From contig JBCBNX010000017.1 of NCBI GenBank assembly GCA_039821555.1, positions 16,866 to 80,865 on the forward strand: a stretch of 64,000 nucleotides of DNA, read 5' to 3'. The translations under genes were made by a program, and so were the position numbers. Shown here piece after piece: positions 8,751 through 17,661 of the stretch. Under the pieces are notes generated by a model, which was not told where the DNA came from, made no database searches, and saw only the letters and a program-made list of their open reading frames with translations. The first letter of the stretch is position 1. Every line of letters starts with the position of its first letter. The DNA is from Bacteroidota bacterium. Lineage in GTDB: Bacteria > Bacteroidota > Rhodothermia > Rhodothermales > Rubricoccaceae.

Positions 8751-10400
8751 TTAGCGCACGATGGTCACGCGCTCGGTCAGGGTCGTCTCGCCCGCGGTCA
8801 TGCGGTAGACGTAGACGCCGCTCGGGAGGTTGGCGGCATCGAAGGTGACCTGGTGGCTGCCGGCCGGGTAGGCGGCCTTGGCCAGCGTAGCGACCTCACG
8901 GCCGAGCATGTCGTAGACAGCGATGCTGACTTCCTCGGTCTGCGGGATCGTGAAGCCGATCTGCGTCGTGGCTGCGAACGGGTTCGGGAAGGCCGACTCG
9001 AGGCGGTAGGTGCCCACGAGCGTCTCCTGCTCCTCCGCGACCATGCCGCAGGTCATGATGCCGTAGCGGTCACAAACGCCCTGCGCGTTGGCCAACAGGC
9101 TCTCCTCGCTGGTGCCCGCCACGAGAGCGAAGACCTGCGTGACGGGGTCACCGCTGGCCGGGAGCGTGTACGGCCCCTGGCCCACGACCACAGCACGCTC
9201 CGCCTCACCCTCGGCGGGAGCGACCGGGCTTGTCAGCGCCGTGAACATGTCCTCGTCCGCGCCACCCGAATCGGTGGTGTAGCCACCGAGGGTCGAGCCC
9301 GGGAAGGCGGTCTCGTCAACGACGGCCATCACGCCGTAGTACTGCGCCATGTCGGCGTCGAAGACGTAGGCGAGGTTGTAGAGCCCGTTCCAACCACCGG
9401 AGTCGTTGGTGGAGGCGTCGTCACCGTCGTCCACGATATCCCAGTCGGCGAAGATGCCGAAGTAGGCATTCTCGATGTCAGCGCCGGTCGTGCTGGCCAC
9501 GGAGAGCTGCATGATGATGTGCGTGGAGAGGGGGCCATCAGCACCTTCAGGCGTACCAAAGGTGAGGTTGGTCACGGTGACGCCTGCGTCCGCGTTCGCG
9601 AACGATGCCTGCGCCGCCGGGTCGCGACCTTCGCTGACCGTACCCGTGAGCACCGTGCCGTTGCGGATGTACTCCGGCGTACCACCGTACGGGCTGCCGA
9701 CCACGTTGCCGTCGATACCCACGAGGGCCGTGCCGACAAACAGCGGGTTGAAGGCGCCGAACGTGAGCGGGAGCTCGCCCGCCGACGTCTGGCTGAACGC
9801 CGCCGTGGCGCCGAAGAAGCCGTCGTCGTAGACCGGCACGTTCCAGGTGGTAAGGGCCACTTCACCCACGCTGGGCTCGTCCGGGAACTCGACCGCGATC
9901 GAGGCTTCCTCCTCGAACTTCACGTCCGGCAGGATCGACTTGTAGTCGCGGCGCGACAGGAACACGCCCGGGACCGAGCAGACGCTCTCGTCGCAGTCGC
10001 CGCCCATGTTGACGAGGGTCTCGCCCTCCTGGCCTTCGCGCTCGTCCATGTAGACGATGTAGGCAACGGCACCAGCAGCGGCGGCGTTCTCGGCCTTCGT
10101 CACGAAGGCGCAGGCACCACGGCTGATGAGGGCGATGTTGCCGGCGATGTCGGCAGCGTTGTCGAAGGGCTGGCAGCCGTCGATAGTCGTGCCGTCTCCG
10201 GCAGGGCCGACGGACTGGACGAGGAGGTTGGGGCCGAAGGTGGCGCCGTTCTCGAACTGGACGCCGTAGTTCTGGGTTGCAGCGACGGCATACTCGTTGC
10301 CCGCGATCGTGAGGATCGCGTTGGTCTCGCCGACCACCTGCGCCAGCGCAGCGCCCGGGACGAGCAGCATAGCCAGCAGAATGTAGCGAATAGACTTCAT
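8751..10400 (-). CDS. Secreted PA-domain protein with C-terminal sorting domain (paralog 2)
   Basis: A 549-residue exported protein with the same architecture as the gene at 6787: signal peptide MKSIRYILLAMLLVPGAALAQ, PA domain at about residues 30-165, beta-rich middle region, and a C-terminal sorting domain (FPNPFAATTQIGFTIP, YDMLGREVATL, LPSGVYVYRM). Long blocks are nearly identical to paralog 1, including the first 30 mature residues and the CDESVCSVPGVFLSRRDYK block, while the sorting domains and the surface between strands differ. The start at 10400 gives a proper signal peptide; the frame stays open upstream without one. It has its own terminator at 8665-8696, so the two paralogs are probably separately ended units from a tandem duplication. 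About 300 nt of noncoding DNA separates it from coaBC. Confidence 0.75.
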   Translation of the reverse strand: MKSIRYILLAMLLVPGAALAQVVGETNAILTIAGNEYAVAATQNYGVQFENGATFGPNLLVQSVGPAGDGTTIDGCQPFDNAADIAGNIALISRGACAFVTKAENAAAAGAVAYIVYMDEREGQEGETLVNMGGDCDESVCSVPGVFLSRRDYKSILPDVKFEEEASIAVEFPDEPSVGEVALTTWNVPVYDDGFFGATAAFSQTSAGELPLTFGAFNPLFVGTALVGIDGNVVGSPYGGTPEYIRNGTVLTGTVSEGRDPAAQASFANADAGVTVTNLTFGTPEGADGPLSTHIIMQLSVASTTGADIENAYFGIFADWDIVDDGDDASTNDSGGWNGLYNLAYVFDADMAQYYGVMAVVDETAFPGSTLGGYTTDSGGADEDMFTALTSPVAPAEGEAERAVVVGQGPYTLPASGDPVTQVFALVAGTSEESLLANAQGVCDRYGIMTCGMVAEEQETLVGTYRLESAFPNPFAATTQIGFTIPQTEEVSIAVYDMLGREVATLAKAAYPAGSHQVTFDAANLPSGVYVYRMTAGETTLTERVTIVR

Positions 10401-10700
10401 GAGAAAGTCCGGTTGGTGTGTGAAAGACAGGGTTCCCCGGACCACACGGGAGCGCGCAGAAGAGAGCGCAGACCTAAGCTGGCTGGCTGGAGGCGGCTCG
10501 TGGAAGTGGCGGGTGGGGATGTGGCTTGGTGTAGCGCAGTGGTAAACGTACGCGAACAAGCGGGCGAAATCTAGCACGCCCCCCTGGCTTTTACAAGGTA
10601 TCTCCCAGGTTCTCGCCTCCATCTCTAGGGTGAGCCGCACGCACGTGAGGCTCTTGTAGGGCCCAGGGTCCTGTTTTTCCTGGGAGAAAGATAGTCTCTT

Positions 10701-11939
10701 CTACATGCCGAGGGCGTCTAAAATAGCCCCGGCTATGCTGGCTTTGCTTGCTTTAGGAAGAGCCTGCTGCGCCCCGTTGCGCCCCAGGAGCGTGACGCGG
10801 TTGGTACCGGTTCCAAAGCCTGCGCCCTCCTCGTTGGCGTAGTTGAGCACGATCCAGTCCAGGTGCTTGCGCTCGAGCTTGCCGCGGGCGTGGTCAAAGC
10901 CGTCCTGGGTTTCCAAGGCAAACCCCACCAGGAGTTGGCCGCGTCGCTTCTGCGCTCCGATGGCCGCCAGGATGTCGGGCGTCCGCCGCAGTCGCAGCAC
11001 AACCTCCCCGGCTTCGTTGGTGGTCTCCGCTTCCTTCTTGCGCTTATGCGCGCTCGGTTCGGTGGGGGCGTAGTCAGCCACAGCCGCCGCCGCAACGACG
11101 AGGTCGGCCCCGCTATGTTGCATCGCGGCAGCGTACATCTCGTCGGCGGTCGTGACATCGATGCGGGTCACATCGGGCGGCGTGGCGAGCGTGGTCGGAC
11201 CGCTCACAAGCGTGACATCGGCACCGCGCTCCGCAGCGGCGGCGGCGAGCGCATAGCCCATCGTGCCCGTGGACGGATTCGAGAGAAAGCGCACCGGGTC
11301 GAGCGGCTCACGCGTCGGCCCCGCCGTCACGAGCACGGTCTGGCCCGCGAGCGTCTGCGGGATTGCCTCGTCTTCGAGCTCGCCCAGCAGCGCCGCCACG
11401 TGCGCGGCGATAGCGTTCGGCTCGGGGAGGCGGCCCTGCCCGATGAGGCCGCTGGCGAGTTCGCCGTGCTCCGGGTCAAGGATGTGTACGCCGTCCTCGC
11501 GTAGGAGGCCCAGGTTGCGCTGCGTGGCCGGGTGCAGCCACATGTCGTGGTCCATCGCCGGGCAGACGAGCAGCGGGCATCGCGCCGAGAGCGCCGTCGC
11601 CGTGAGCATCGAGTCGCATACGCCGTGCGCGAGCTTGGAGAGCGTCGTGGCCGTGGCGGGCGCGACGACGAAGAGGTCGGCCCACAGTCCGAGGTGGACG
11701 TGCTTGGTCCACGACCCGGTGGCGTTCTCGGGGAAGATCTCGACGAGCACCTCGCGCTCGGAGAGGGTGCCCAGCGTGAGCGGTGTGATGAACCGCGCCG
11801 CGTCGCGCGTCATGAGCACCTGCACCTCGGCTCCGGCCTTCTTGAGGGCGCGGACGAGCTCCGCCGCCTTGTAGGCCGCGATGCTCCCCGTAACACCGAG
11901 GAGGAGGCGCTTACCCTTCAGGCTCTGGCCTTCGGTCAT
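10701..11939 (-). CDS. coaBC: Bifunctional phosphopantothenoylcysteine decarboxylase / phosphopantothenate-cysteine ligase
   Basis: Two-domain enzyme of coenzyme A synthesis, 412 residues. The N-terminal flavoprotein half (CoaC) begins GKRLLLGVTGSIAAYKAAEL, with the conserved His in TKHVHLGLWADLF and the PxMNxxMW-like motif appearing as CPAMDHDMWLHPATQ. The C-terminal half (CoaB) has GQTVLVTAGPTREPLDPVRF with the SNPSTGTMG motif, and an HKRKKE stretch near the dimer/substrate lysines. CoaB adds cysteine to 4'-phosphopantothenate and CoaC decarboxylates the product. It is last in the minus-strand run yicC-gmk-rpoZ-coaBC, 57 nt after rpoZ. Confidence 0.95.
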   Translation of the reverse strand: MTEGQSLKGKRLLLGVTGSIAAYKAAELVRALKKAGAEVQVLMTRDAARFITPLTLGTLSEREVLVEIFPENATGSWTKHVHLGLWADLFVVAPATATTLSKLAHGVCDSMLTATALSARCPLLVCPAMDHDMWLHPATQRNLGLLREDGVHILDPEHGELASGLIGQGRLPEPNAIAAHVAALLGELEDEAIPQTLAGQTVLVTAGPTREPLDPVRFLSNPSTGTMGYALAAAAAERGADVTLVSGPTTLATPPDVTRIDVTTADEMYAAAMQHSGADLVVAAAAVADYAPTEPSAHKRKKEAETTNEAGEVVLRLRRTPDILAAIGAQKRRGQLLVGFALETQDGFDHARGKLERKHLDWIVLNYANEEGAGFGTGTNRVTLLGRNGAQQALPKASKASIAGAILDALGM

Positions 11940-11996
11940 GGATCCCCTGTCGCGGCTTCAGCACCCTATCGATGACCCGGAACGCGTGACCGAGGA

Positions 11997-12296
11997 CTAC
12001 TCCTCGATGTTCGGGTTGCGGAAGTAGATCTCCTCGTCGAGCATCTCGTCAGCGGCGAGGAGGCTGGCCTTTGCCTTCTTCTCGTACTCGACGGAGATAC
12101 GTGCCTGGTCCTCGTTGCTGCGGAGTTCGTCCACGGCGTCGAGGCTGAGATCGTCGTAGTAGGCGAGCTTGGCGTCGAGCTCCTGCTTCACGCGGGCGTC
12201 GATCTGGCGGGCGCGCTTGGCGAGGACGACCACGGACTCGTAGAGATTGCCTGTCTTGGTGGCGAGTTCGGTCGTGTCGAGGGTCTTGAGCGACAT
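11997..12296 (-). CDS. rpoZ: DNA-directed RNA polymerase omega subunit
   Basis: A 99-residue protein located between gmk and coaBC, the usual position of rpoZ. The segment TGNLYESVVVLAKRARQI matches the conserved omega core (N-x-Y-x-x-V...AKRARQI). The tail is acidic and resembles the longer omega proteins of Bacteroidota-like lineages. It assists assembly of the RNA polymerase beta' subunit. It lies 29 nt downstream of gmk and is probably cotranscribed. Confidence 0.85.
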   Translation of the reverse strand: MSLKTLDTTELATKTGNLYESVVVLAKRARQIDARVKQELDAKLAYYDDLSLDAVDELRSNEDQARISVEYEKKAKASLLAADEMLDEEIYFRNPNIEE

Positions 12297-12325
12297 AGTC
12301 GGAGTTGCGTTGAAATGCAGCAGGT

Positions 12326-12883
12326 TCAGCCGCCCAGAAACGTGCCTACCAGGCCGAGGGTTTCCGTGACGGCAGCGTCGAGGTCGTCGTTGATGACGAT
12401 GTGGTCGAAGCTATCGGCGTAGCCAAGTTCGAGCTCGGCGCGTTCGAGGCGGACGCGGAGCGTTTCGGGTGTCTCCGTGGCGCGGCGGCTGAGGCGCTCG
12501 GCGAGCACCTGCAGCGACGGCGGGCGTACGAAGAGCGTGAGTGCCTGCGCGTCGTAGAGCCGCTTCACGTTGAGCGCCCCCTTGACGTCGATGTCGAGCA
12601 GCACGCCGCCCTCCGATGCCCGACGCTCGACCTCGGCGCGCAGCGTGCCGTAGAAGCGCCCCGGGTAGACCTCCTCGTGTTCGAGGAAGGCGCCGGTCTT
12701 GATGCGAGCCCGGAACGCGTGCTCGGTGAGGAAGACGTAGTCCACGCCGTCGATTTCGCCGGGGCGCGGGGGGCGCGTAGTGGCGGAGACCGAGAACGAG
12801 AGCTGCGGGTAGGCCGCCAGCACCCGGCGGGCGATGGTGGTCTTGCCCGAGCCGCTCGGGGCCGTGAGGACGATCAGCTTCAT
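12326..12883 (-). CDS. gmk: Guanylate kinase
   Basis: A 185-residue enzyme converting GMP plus ATP to GDP plus ADP. It has the P-loop APSGSGKTT, the GMP-binding segment SVSATTRPPRPGEIDGVDYV, the conserved EHEEVYPGRFYGT segment, and LLDIDVKGALNVK of the Walker B region. Length is usual for the family. The ATG at 12883 begins directly with the MKLIVLTAPSGSGKT start; longer frames upstream lack similarity. It follows yicC by 80 nt. Confidence 0.95.
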   Translation of the reverse strand: MKLIVLTAPSGSGKTTIARRVLAAYPQLSFSVSATTRPPRPGEIDGVDYVFLTEHAFRARIKTGAFLEHEEVYPGRFYGTLRAEVERRASEGGVLLDIDVKGALNVKRLYDAQALTLFVRPPSLQVLAERLSRRATETPETLRVRLERAELELGYADSFDHIVINDDLDAAVTETLGLVGTFLGG

Positions 12884-12963
12884 GCGTGAAGGTCGCAGCG
12901 AGAACGTAGGGGAGGCGTGCAGTCTACGCGTGGCACAGCGCGGCTTTACGCTACGTTTTGGCT

Positions 12964-13839
12964 CTATACGACGTTTTGGACTTGTTCTCGAATCTTCTCC
13001 AGCTCCTCCTTCATGGTCACGGCGCGCGCCGCCATCTCGGCGTCGTTGGCCTTCGAGGCGATGGTGTTGATCTCGCGGTTGAACTCCTGCGCGAGGAAGT
13101 TGAGTCGTCGCCCGACGGCCTCGTCGGAGGCGAGCGCGGCGCGGAAGCCGGCCAGGTGCGAGTGCAGCCGGACGCACTCCTCGGTCACGTCGAGCTTGTC
13201 GGCGAGGATGGCGATCTCAGTCTCCAGGCGGTCTGGGTTGAGGCGGTCGTCGGCGAGCAGTTCAGCGAGGCGCGTGCGCAGCGTGGCCTGGTGCTCCCCG
13301 ACGCGCTGGGGCGCGCGCACCTCCACAGCCTGCAACTCGGCTTCGATTACATCGGCGCGGGCAGCGAGGTCGACGCGGAGCGCTTCGCCTTCCCGGCGGC
13401 GCATCGCTTCGAGGGCAGCGGCTGCGTCTTCGAGCGCCTGCTGTGTGGCAGCCCAGGCTGTCTCGTCGGCCGCGTCGCTCTCGTCGGGGACGAGGACGTC
13501 GTTGAAGCGGAGCAACTGGTCGAGTGTGATCGGCGCATCGAGCCCTGTTGCTTGGTGGAGGTCGCGCAGGAGCGCGGCGTAGCCCTGGGCTGCGGCCACG
13601 TTGACCTTGAGGGGAGCCTCGGTGGTCGCCTGCTGGAGCGTGATCGAGGCGGTGACCTTGCCGCGCTGGAGACGGTCGCGGAGGCCGTTGCGGATCTGGT
13701 CCTCGTAGGCCCCGAGCGCCCGCGGGCCGCGCACCGTCACTTCGCAGAAGCGCCCGTTCACGGAGCGTAGTTCGACGGTCACTTCGGTCTGCTCGACGCG
13801 GGCGGTGCCGCGGCCGAAGCCGGTCATGCTCTCAAGCAT
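12964..13839 (-). CDS. YicC/YloC family endoribonuclease
   Basis: A 291-residue protein starting MLESMTGFGRG, the diagnostic N-terminus of YicC proteins (MxxSMTGFG). It also has ELRSVNGRFCEVTVRGP near residue 30, and the C-terminal block GRRLNFLAQEFNREINTIAS and KEELEKIREQVQNV, conserved in the DUF1732 part. YicC proteins are manganese-dependent endoribonucleases in enteric bacteria and commonly sit before gmk, as here. The start at 13839 gives the family-standard N-terminus. Confidence 0.9.
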   Translation of the reverse strand: MLESMTGFGRGTARVEQTEVTVELRSVNGRFCEVTVRGPRALGAYEDQIRNGLRDRLQRGKVTASITLQQATTEAPLKVNVAAAQGYAALLRDLHQATGLDAPITLDQLLRFNDVLVPDESDAADETAWAATQQALEDAAAALEAMRRREGEALRVDLAARADVIEAELQAVEVRAPQRVGEHQATLRTRLAELLADDRLNPDRLETEIAILADKLDVTEECVRLHSHLAGFRAALASDEAVGRRLNFLAQEFNREINTIASKANDAEMAARAVTMKEELEKIREQVQNVV

Positions 13840-13880
13840 CGGGGGGCAAGCGGGTGGGTGGGGGGAAGCCGCTACAGAAA

Positions 13881-13908
13881 AAGGCTGGCACCGGAGGGCA
13901 CCAGCCTT
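13881..13908 (-). terminator. Intrinsic terminator behind tRNA-Ser
   Basis: AAGGCTGG (13881-13888) and CCAGCCTT (13901-13908), extended inward with G-U pairs to about 12 bp, form a hairpin. On the minus strand a run of T follows (TTTTTC). It lies about 90 nt downstream of the tRNA and upstream of yicC, so it ends the tRNA transcript and isolates yicC. Confidence 0.75.
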
Positions 13909-13999
13909 GTACTCTGGTTGAACCGAAGCCGGGTCGAGGGAGGCGCAACCAGCCCGCAAGGACGCTGGAACGAGGCTCGACACAGACCTCAGAAAAAAG

Positions 14000-14089
14000 C
14001 GGAGAGAGAGGGATTCGAACCCTCGGTACCGGGATAACCGGCACACTCGCTTTCCAGGCGAGCCCCTTCAACCACTCGGGCACCTCTCC
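14000..14089 (-). tRNA. tRNA-Ser (GGA anticodon)
   Basis: On the minus strand the RNA begins GGAGAGGTGCCCGAGTGG, a class II tRNA start with a D-arm. The anticodon loop CTGGAAA gives anticodon GGA, reading UCC and UCU. A long variable arm follows, then the T-arm GGTTCGAATCC and the 3' acceptor strand TCTCTCC. The discriminator base at 14000 is G, as expected for serine tRNAs. The 3' CCA is not encoded. Length is 90 nt. Confidence 0.95.
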
Positions 14090-14169
14090 GGGAGCGGGGA
14101 GTCTGAAATATGAGCGCGCCCCGCTGCGATTCCTAGTGTAGATCCTTCAAAAAGCGGGCTGGCGCTTCG

Positions 14170-14739
14170 CTACACCGTCATGATGTCGACTTCCTTTTTG
14201 TCGGCCATCGCGTCGATCTTGCCGACGTACTCGTCGGTGGCTTTCTGAAGCCGGTCCTCGGCTTCGTAGCGCATGTCTTCGGACAGGCTCTCGGCCTTGA
14301 ACGTCTTGCCGATCTGGTCCTTCGCGCCGCGCCGCACGTTGCGCACGGCGATCTTGGCGTCCTCCGCCTTCGAGCGGGCCTGCTTGGTGAGGTCGCGGCG
14401 ACGCTCCTCCGTGAGCGGCGGGATCGCGATGCGGATCAGCACGCCGTCGTTGGTCGGGTTGAGGCCGAGGTTGGCCTGCATGATCCCCCGCTCGATAGGG
14501 CCGAGCATCGACTTGTCCCACGGCTGGATCACGATCAGGTCCGACTGCGGCGCGTTGATCGTGGCGACCTGGTTGAGCGGCATCTGCGAGCCGTAGGCGT
14601 CCACACGCACGTCCTCGACCATCGCGGGGTTGGCGCGGCCCGCGCGGATGTGCCCGAGCTCGTGCGCGAGGTGCTCGATGGACTTCTGCATCCCATCGCG
14701 TGCCTCTTCGAGGATGAGTTGGAAGTGTTCGTCGATCAT
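14170..14739 (-). CDS. frr: Ribosome recycling factor
   Basis: A 189-residue protein that splits post-termination ribosomes with EF-G. It has the diagnostic segments GHIRAGRANPAMVEDVRVDA, GSQMPLNQVATI, the conserved PWDKS block, LIRIAIPPLTEERRRDL and AKIAVRNVRRGAKD. The ATG at 14739 gives the family-standard N-terminus MIDEHFQLILEEARDGM; the frame extends upstream without similarity. It is the last protein gene of the rpsB-tsf-pyrH-frr series, 77 nt after pyrH. Confidence 0.97.
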   Translation of the reverse strand: MIDEHFQLILEEARDGMQKSIEHLAHELGHIRAGRANPAMVEDVRVDAYGSQMPLNQVATINAPQSDLIVIQPWDKSMLGPIERGIMQANLGLNPTNDGVLIRIAIPPLTEERRRDLTKQARSKAEDAKIAVRNVRRGAKDQIGKTFKAESLSEDMRYEAEDRLQKATDEYVGKIDAMADKKEVDIMTV

Positions 14740-14816
14740 GACAAGGGGAGAGGTGTGAAGGTAAGAACGTCTGAAAGTATGAACGGCGTGGCGCGCTGCT
14801 TTGTCGAAGTGCACCG

Positions 14817-15581
14817 CTACACGGCCGTACTCGCAAACGTTGGCTCGTCGGCGGTCCAGTGGACGAGCGTGCCGACGGGCTCGCCCCGGAGCGTGCGGAG
14901 CAGGTTGCCGGGCTTGGTGCCGTCGAAGACCATCAGCGGGAGGCTCGACTCCTTCGCCATCGTGATCGCGGTCATGTCCATCACGCGGAGGTTGCGGCGA
15001 AGCACCTCGTCGCCCCCGATCGTGGCGAAGCGGCGCGCGTCGGCGTCCTTCTCGGGGTCAGCCGTGTAGACGCCGTCGACCTTCGTGGCTTTGAGGATCA
15101 CCTCGGCGTCCACCTCGGCAGCGCGGAGGCTCGCGGCGGTGTCCGTCGAGAAGTAGGGGTGCCCGGTGCCCGCGCCGAAGATGACCACGCGGCCCTTTTC
15201 GAGGTGGCGTACGGCGCGGCGGCGGATGAACGGCTCGGCGATGGTGTCCATCTCAATGGCCGACATCAGGCGCGTGTCGAGGTCCTGCTGCTCCAGCGCG
15301 TCCTGGAGCGCCATCGCGTTGATCATCGTCGCGAGCATGCCCATGTAGTCGGCGTGGGCGCGGCTGGCCATGTGACGCCCGGCGGGCGAGACGCCCCGGA
15401 AGATGTTGCCACCGCCGATCACGATGGCGATCTCAGCCCCCACGTGGACCGCCTGCTTGACCTCGGCGGCATAGTGGTCGAGCACGTCGGGGTCGATGCC
15501 GAAGGCCTTGTCGCCGAGGAGCGCCTCGCCGCTGAACTTGAGGAGCACGCGGCGATAGCGGAGGGCAGGGGCGTCAGACAT
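14817..15581 (-). CDS. pyrH: UMP kinase (uridylate kinase)
   Basis: A 254-residue amino-acid-kinase-family enzyme phosphorylating UMP to UDP. Visible motifs are LLKFSGEALLGD at the N-terminus, IAIVIGGGNIFRGV, the ASRAHADYMGMLATMINAMA helix typical of bacterial PyrH, GRVVIFGAGTGHPYFSTDTA and LKATKVDGVYTADPEKD. It lies between tsf and frr, as in many bacteria. A long hairpin occupies the spacer to tsf. Confidence 0.97.
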   Translation of the reverse strand: MSDAPALRYRRVLLKFSGEALLGDKAFGIDPDVLDHYAAEVKQAVHVGAEIAIVIGGGNIFRGVSPAGRHMASRAHADYMGMLATMINAMALQDALEQQDLDTRLMSAIEMDTIAEPFIRRRAVRHLEKGRVVIFGAGTGHPYFSTDTAASLRAAEVDAEVILKATKVDGVYTADPEKDADARRFATIGGDEVLRRNLRVMDMTAITMAKESSLPLMVFDGTKPGNLLRTLRGEPVGTLVHWTADEPTFASTAV

Positions 15582-15641
15582 GGTGCGGGGCGGACGAGGA
15601 GAAGGGCGGAGGGAAGGTACGGTGGAGGGGCCCCCTGTCTA

Positions 15642-15683
15642 GCAAGAAGGCGCCTCAGCTTGTCAGCCGAAGCGCCTCCTTGC
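15642..15683 (-). promoter_or_regulatory. 19-bp stem-loop between tsf and pyrH
   Basis: On the minus strand GCAAGGAGGCGCTTCGGCT, a GACA loop and AGCTGAGGCGCCTTCTTGC fold into a 19-bp stem in which the only irregularities are three G-U pairs. It lies about 13 nt after the tsf stop and about 60 nt before pyrH. There is no T-run, so it may be a processing or stability element, or a partial terminator setting tsf/pyrH ratios. Confidence 0.7.
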
Positions 15684-15696
15684 GGGGGGATTCGCG

Positions 15697-16524
15697 TTAC
15701 GCGCCGAGCGCGAAGCGGACGTAGCCGATCACACCGGCCTCGCTCTTCTTGAGCATGTCCTTGACGGTCATGGACGAGTCCTTGACGAAGGGCTGCTCGA
15801 CGAGCACGTTGTCCTTGAAGTAGCGTTCCAGCTTGCCCGTCGCGATGCGGTCGACGATCTGCTCGGGCTTGCCTTCGTTGATCGCCAGCTCGCGGCCGAT
15901 CTCGAGCTCCTTCTGCTTGACCTCCTCGGGCACGTCGTCGCGGGTGGCAGCGATCGGGTTCATCGCGGCGACCTGCATCGCGACGTCGCGGCCGGTGTCC
16001 TGCACGCCGTTCGAGCCGGTCATCTGCACGAGCACGCCGAGCTTGGCGCCGGGGTGGACGTAGGCGACGACTTCGCCGTTGTCGGCGCTCATCAGCGCGT
16101 AGCGGCTGACCTCGATCTTCTCGCCGATCTTGCCGGTCATCTCGGTCTGCGCGGCCTCCACGGTCTGGCCGTCGAGGTCGAGCGCGCGGAGGGCGGCGAG
16201 GTCAGCGGGACGCTCGGCGAGGGCCAGCACCGCGATGCGGTCGGCAAACGCGACGAACTCCTCGTTGCGGGCCACGAAGTCGGTCTCGGAGTTGACCTCC
16301 ACGATCACGCCGGTGGTGCGGTCGTCGGCGAGGGCCGTGGCGATGACGCCCTCGGTGGCGTCGCGGTCGGCGCGCTTGGCGGCGACCTTCTGGCCCTTCT
16401 TGCGGAGAATCTCCACGGCCTTCTCGAAGTCGCCGTCGGCCTCCACGAGGGCCTTCTTGCAGTCCATCATGCCAACGCCGGTGGCGTCGCGGAGTCGTTT
16501 TACGTCAGCAGCTTTGATGCTCAT
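15697..16524 (-). CDS. tsf: Elongation factor Ts
   Basis: A 275-residue EF-Tu nucleotide-exchange factor. The start MSIKAADVKRLRDATGVGMM leads into DCKKALVEADGDFEKAVE, the UBA-like domain and helix that contacts EF-Tu. It is followed by VNSETDFVARNEEF, the core signature containing the conserved TDFV, and DVAMQVAAMNP further on. The ATG at 16524 is chosen because it gives the family-standard N-terminus. It follows rpsB after 183 nt that contain a GC-rich hairpin. Confidence 0.97.
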   Translation of the reverse strand: MSIKAADVKRLRDATGVGMMDCKKALVEADGDFEKAVEILRKKGQKVAAKRADRDATEGVIATALADDRTTGVIVEVNSETDFVARNEEFVAFADRIAVLALAERPADLAALRALDLDGQTVEAAQTEMTGKIGEKIEVSRYALMSADNGEVVAYVHPGAKLGVLVQMTGSNGVQDTGRDVAMQVAAMNPIAATRDDVPEEVKQKELEIGRELAINEGKPEQIVDRIATGKLERYFKDNVLVEQPFVKDSSMTVKDMLKKSEAGVIGYVRFALGA

Positions 16525-16655
16525 GAGTATCGTACGTCGGTTTAAATGTGGGGCGGGTATAGCGGTTGGGGTACGCACCGCCCGTCGGCGGGTTTTGGCG
16601 CGCGGCGGGGAGAACGTGTGAAAGGGCTTCCTGCCGCAGGTTGTAGGCAGACGAA

Positions 16656-16684
16656 GGGGGCGGCTCGCATCGCGGACCGCCCCC
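16656..16684 (-). terminator. GC-rich hairpin between rpsB and tsf
   Basis: GGGGGCGG (16656-16663) pairs with CCGCCCCC (16677-16684) over 8 bp with a 13-nt loop. On the minus strand it is followed by TTCGTCT, a poor T-tract. It probably attenuates rather than fully ends rpsB transcription. Confidence 0.5.
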
Positions 16685-16707
16685 GGGAGTATGCTGGGAG
16701 AGTGGGC

Positions 16708-17478
16708 CTAGGCGTCGGCGGTGGCTTCCTCCTGCTCAGCGGCGTCTTGGGCGCGCTTCTGGGCTTCGGCGGACTCCTCGGCCCGCTTCAGCTCGCTCGC
16801 CTTGCGGCCTTCCATCACGGCGTCCGCGATGGTGCGCGTGGCGAGCTGGATGGACTTCATCGCATCGTCGTTGGCCGGGACCGGGAAGTCCACGAGGTCA
16901 GGATCGACGTTCGTGTCCACCATCGCGATGACGGGGATGCCGAGCTTGCGGGCCTCATCCACGGCGATGTGCTCGCGGCGGATGTCGACGATGAAGATGG
17001 CGCCGGGCAGGCGGCCCATCTGGGCGATGCCACCGAGCACACGGTCGAGCTTCTCGGTCTCGCGGCGGCGCATGAGCCGCTCCTTCTTCTTGAGCTGCTG
17101 GAAGGTGCCGTCCTGCTCCTGGCGCTGAAGCGTCTCCATCCGGCGGATCGACTTTCGCATCGTCTGGAAGTTGGTCATCATGCCGCCGAGCCAGCGATCC
17201 GCCACGAAGGGCATGCCGCAGCGCTCCGCCTCGGTCTTGATGATCTCCTGCGCCTGCTTCTTGGTGCCGACGAAGAGGATGTCTTTGCCGCGCCCGGCGA
17301 AGCGGGCGGCCGCGTTGGCAGCCTCGTCCAGCATCGCCTGCGTCTGCTTGAGGTCGATGATGTGAATGCCGTTGCGCTCCATGAAGATGTAGGACTTCAT
17401 CTTCGGATTCCACCGGCTGGTCAGGTGACCAAAGTGGGAGCCTGCGCGCAGCAGGTCTTCGAGGGATACTCGTGCCAT
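16708..17478 (-). CDS. rpsB: 30S ribosomal protein S2
   Basis: A 256-residue ribosomal protein beginning MARVSLEDLLRAGSHFGHL. It has the conserved RWNPKMKSYIFMERNGIHII, DILFVGTKKQAQEII, DRWLGGMMTNFQTM and PGAIFIVDIRREHIAVDEA segments. The C-terminal 30 residues are an Ala/Glu-rich extension. It is first in the rpsB-tsf-pyrH-frr series, downstream of rpsI. Confidence 0.97.
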   Translation of the reverse strand: MARVSLEDLLRAGSHFGHLTSRWNPKMKSYIFMERNGIHIIDLKQTQAMLDEAANAAARFAGRGKDILFVGTKKQAQEIIKTEAERCGMPFVADRWLGGMMTNFQTMRKSIRRMETLQRQEQDGTFQQLKKKERLMRRRETEKLDRVLGGIAQMGRLPGAIFIVDIRREHIAVDEARKLGIPVIAMVDTNVDPDLVDFPVPANDDAMKSIQLATRTIADAVMEGRKASELKRAEESAEAQKRAQDAAEQEEATADA

Positions 17479-17661
17479 GGGTCGTGTCGGGTTGGGCCAC
17501 CCCCGCTGTCACGCGCCGCCTGCGATCCGGACCGACGCTCGGCCCGGACACCCGCTGCGGCATCGAGCGGAGTGAGGGATGAGGAGAGTGACAGGTGCCA
17601 AGAAGCACGTGACAAGAGGCAACTCTTGCTGCGTGACACTTGGCTCTCGCCACTGAAGCGT

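Noticed and set aside
8853..10574. Long plus-strand open frame rich in His, Arg, Asp and Val
   Set aside because: It is the antisense of the PA-domain secreted gene; its composition is that expected from a GC-rich gene read on the other strand, and it has no family-like motif.
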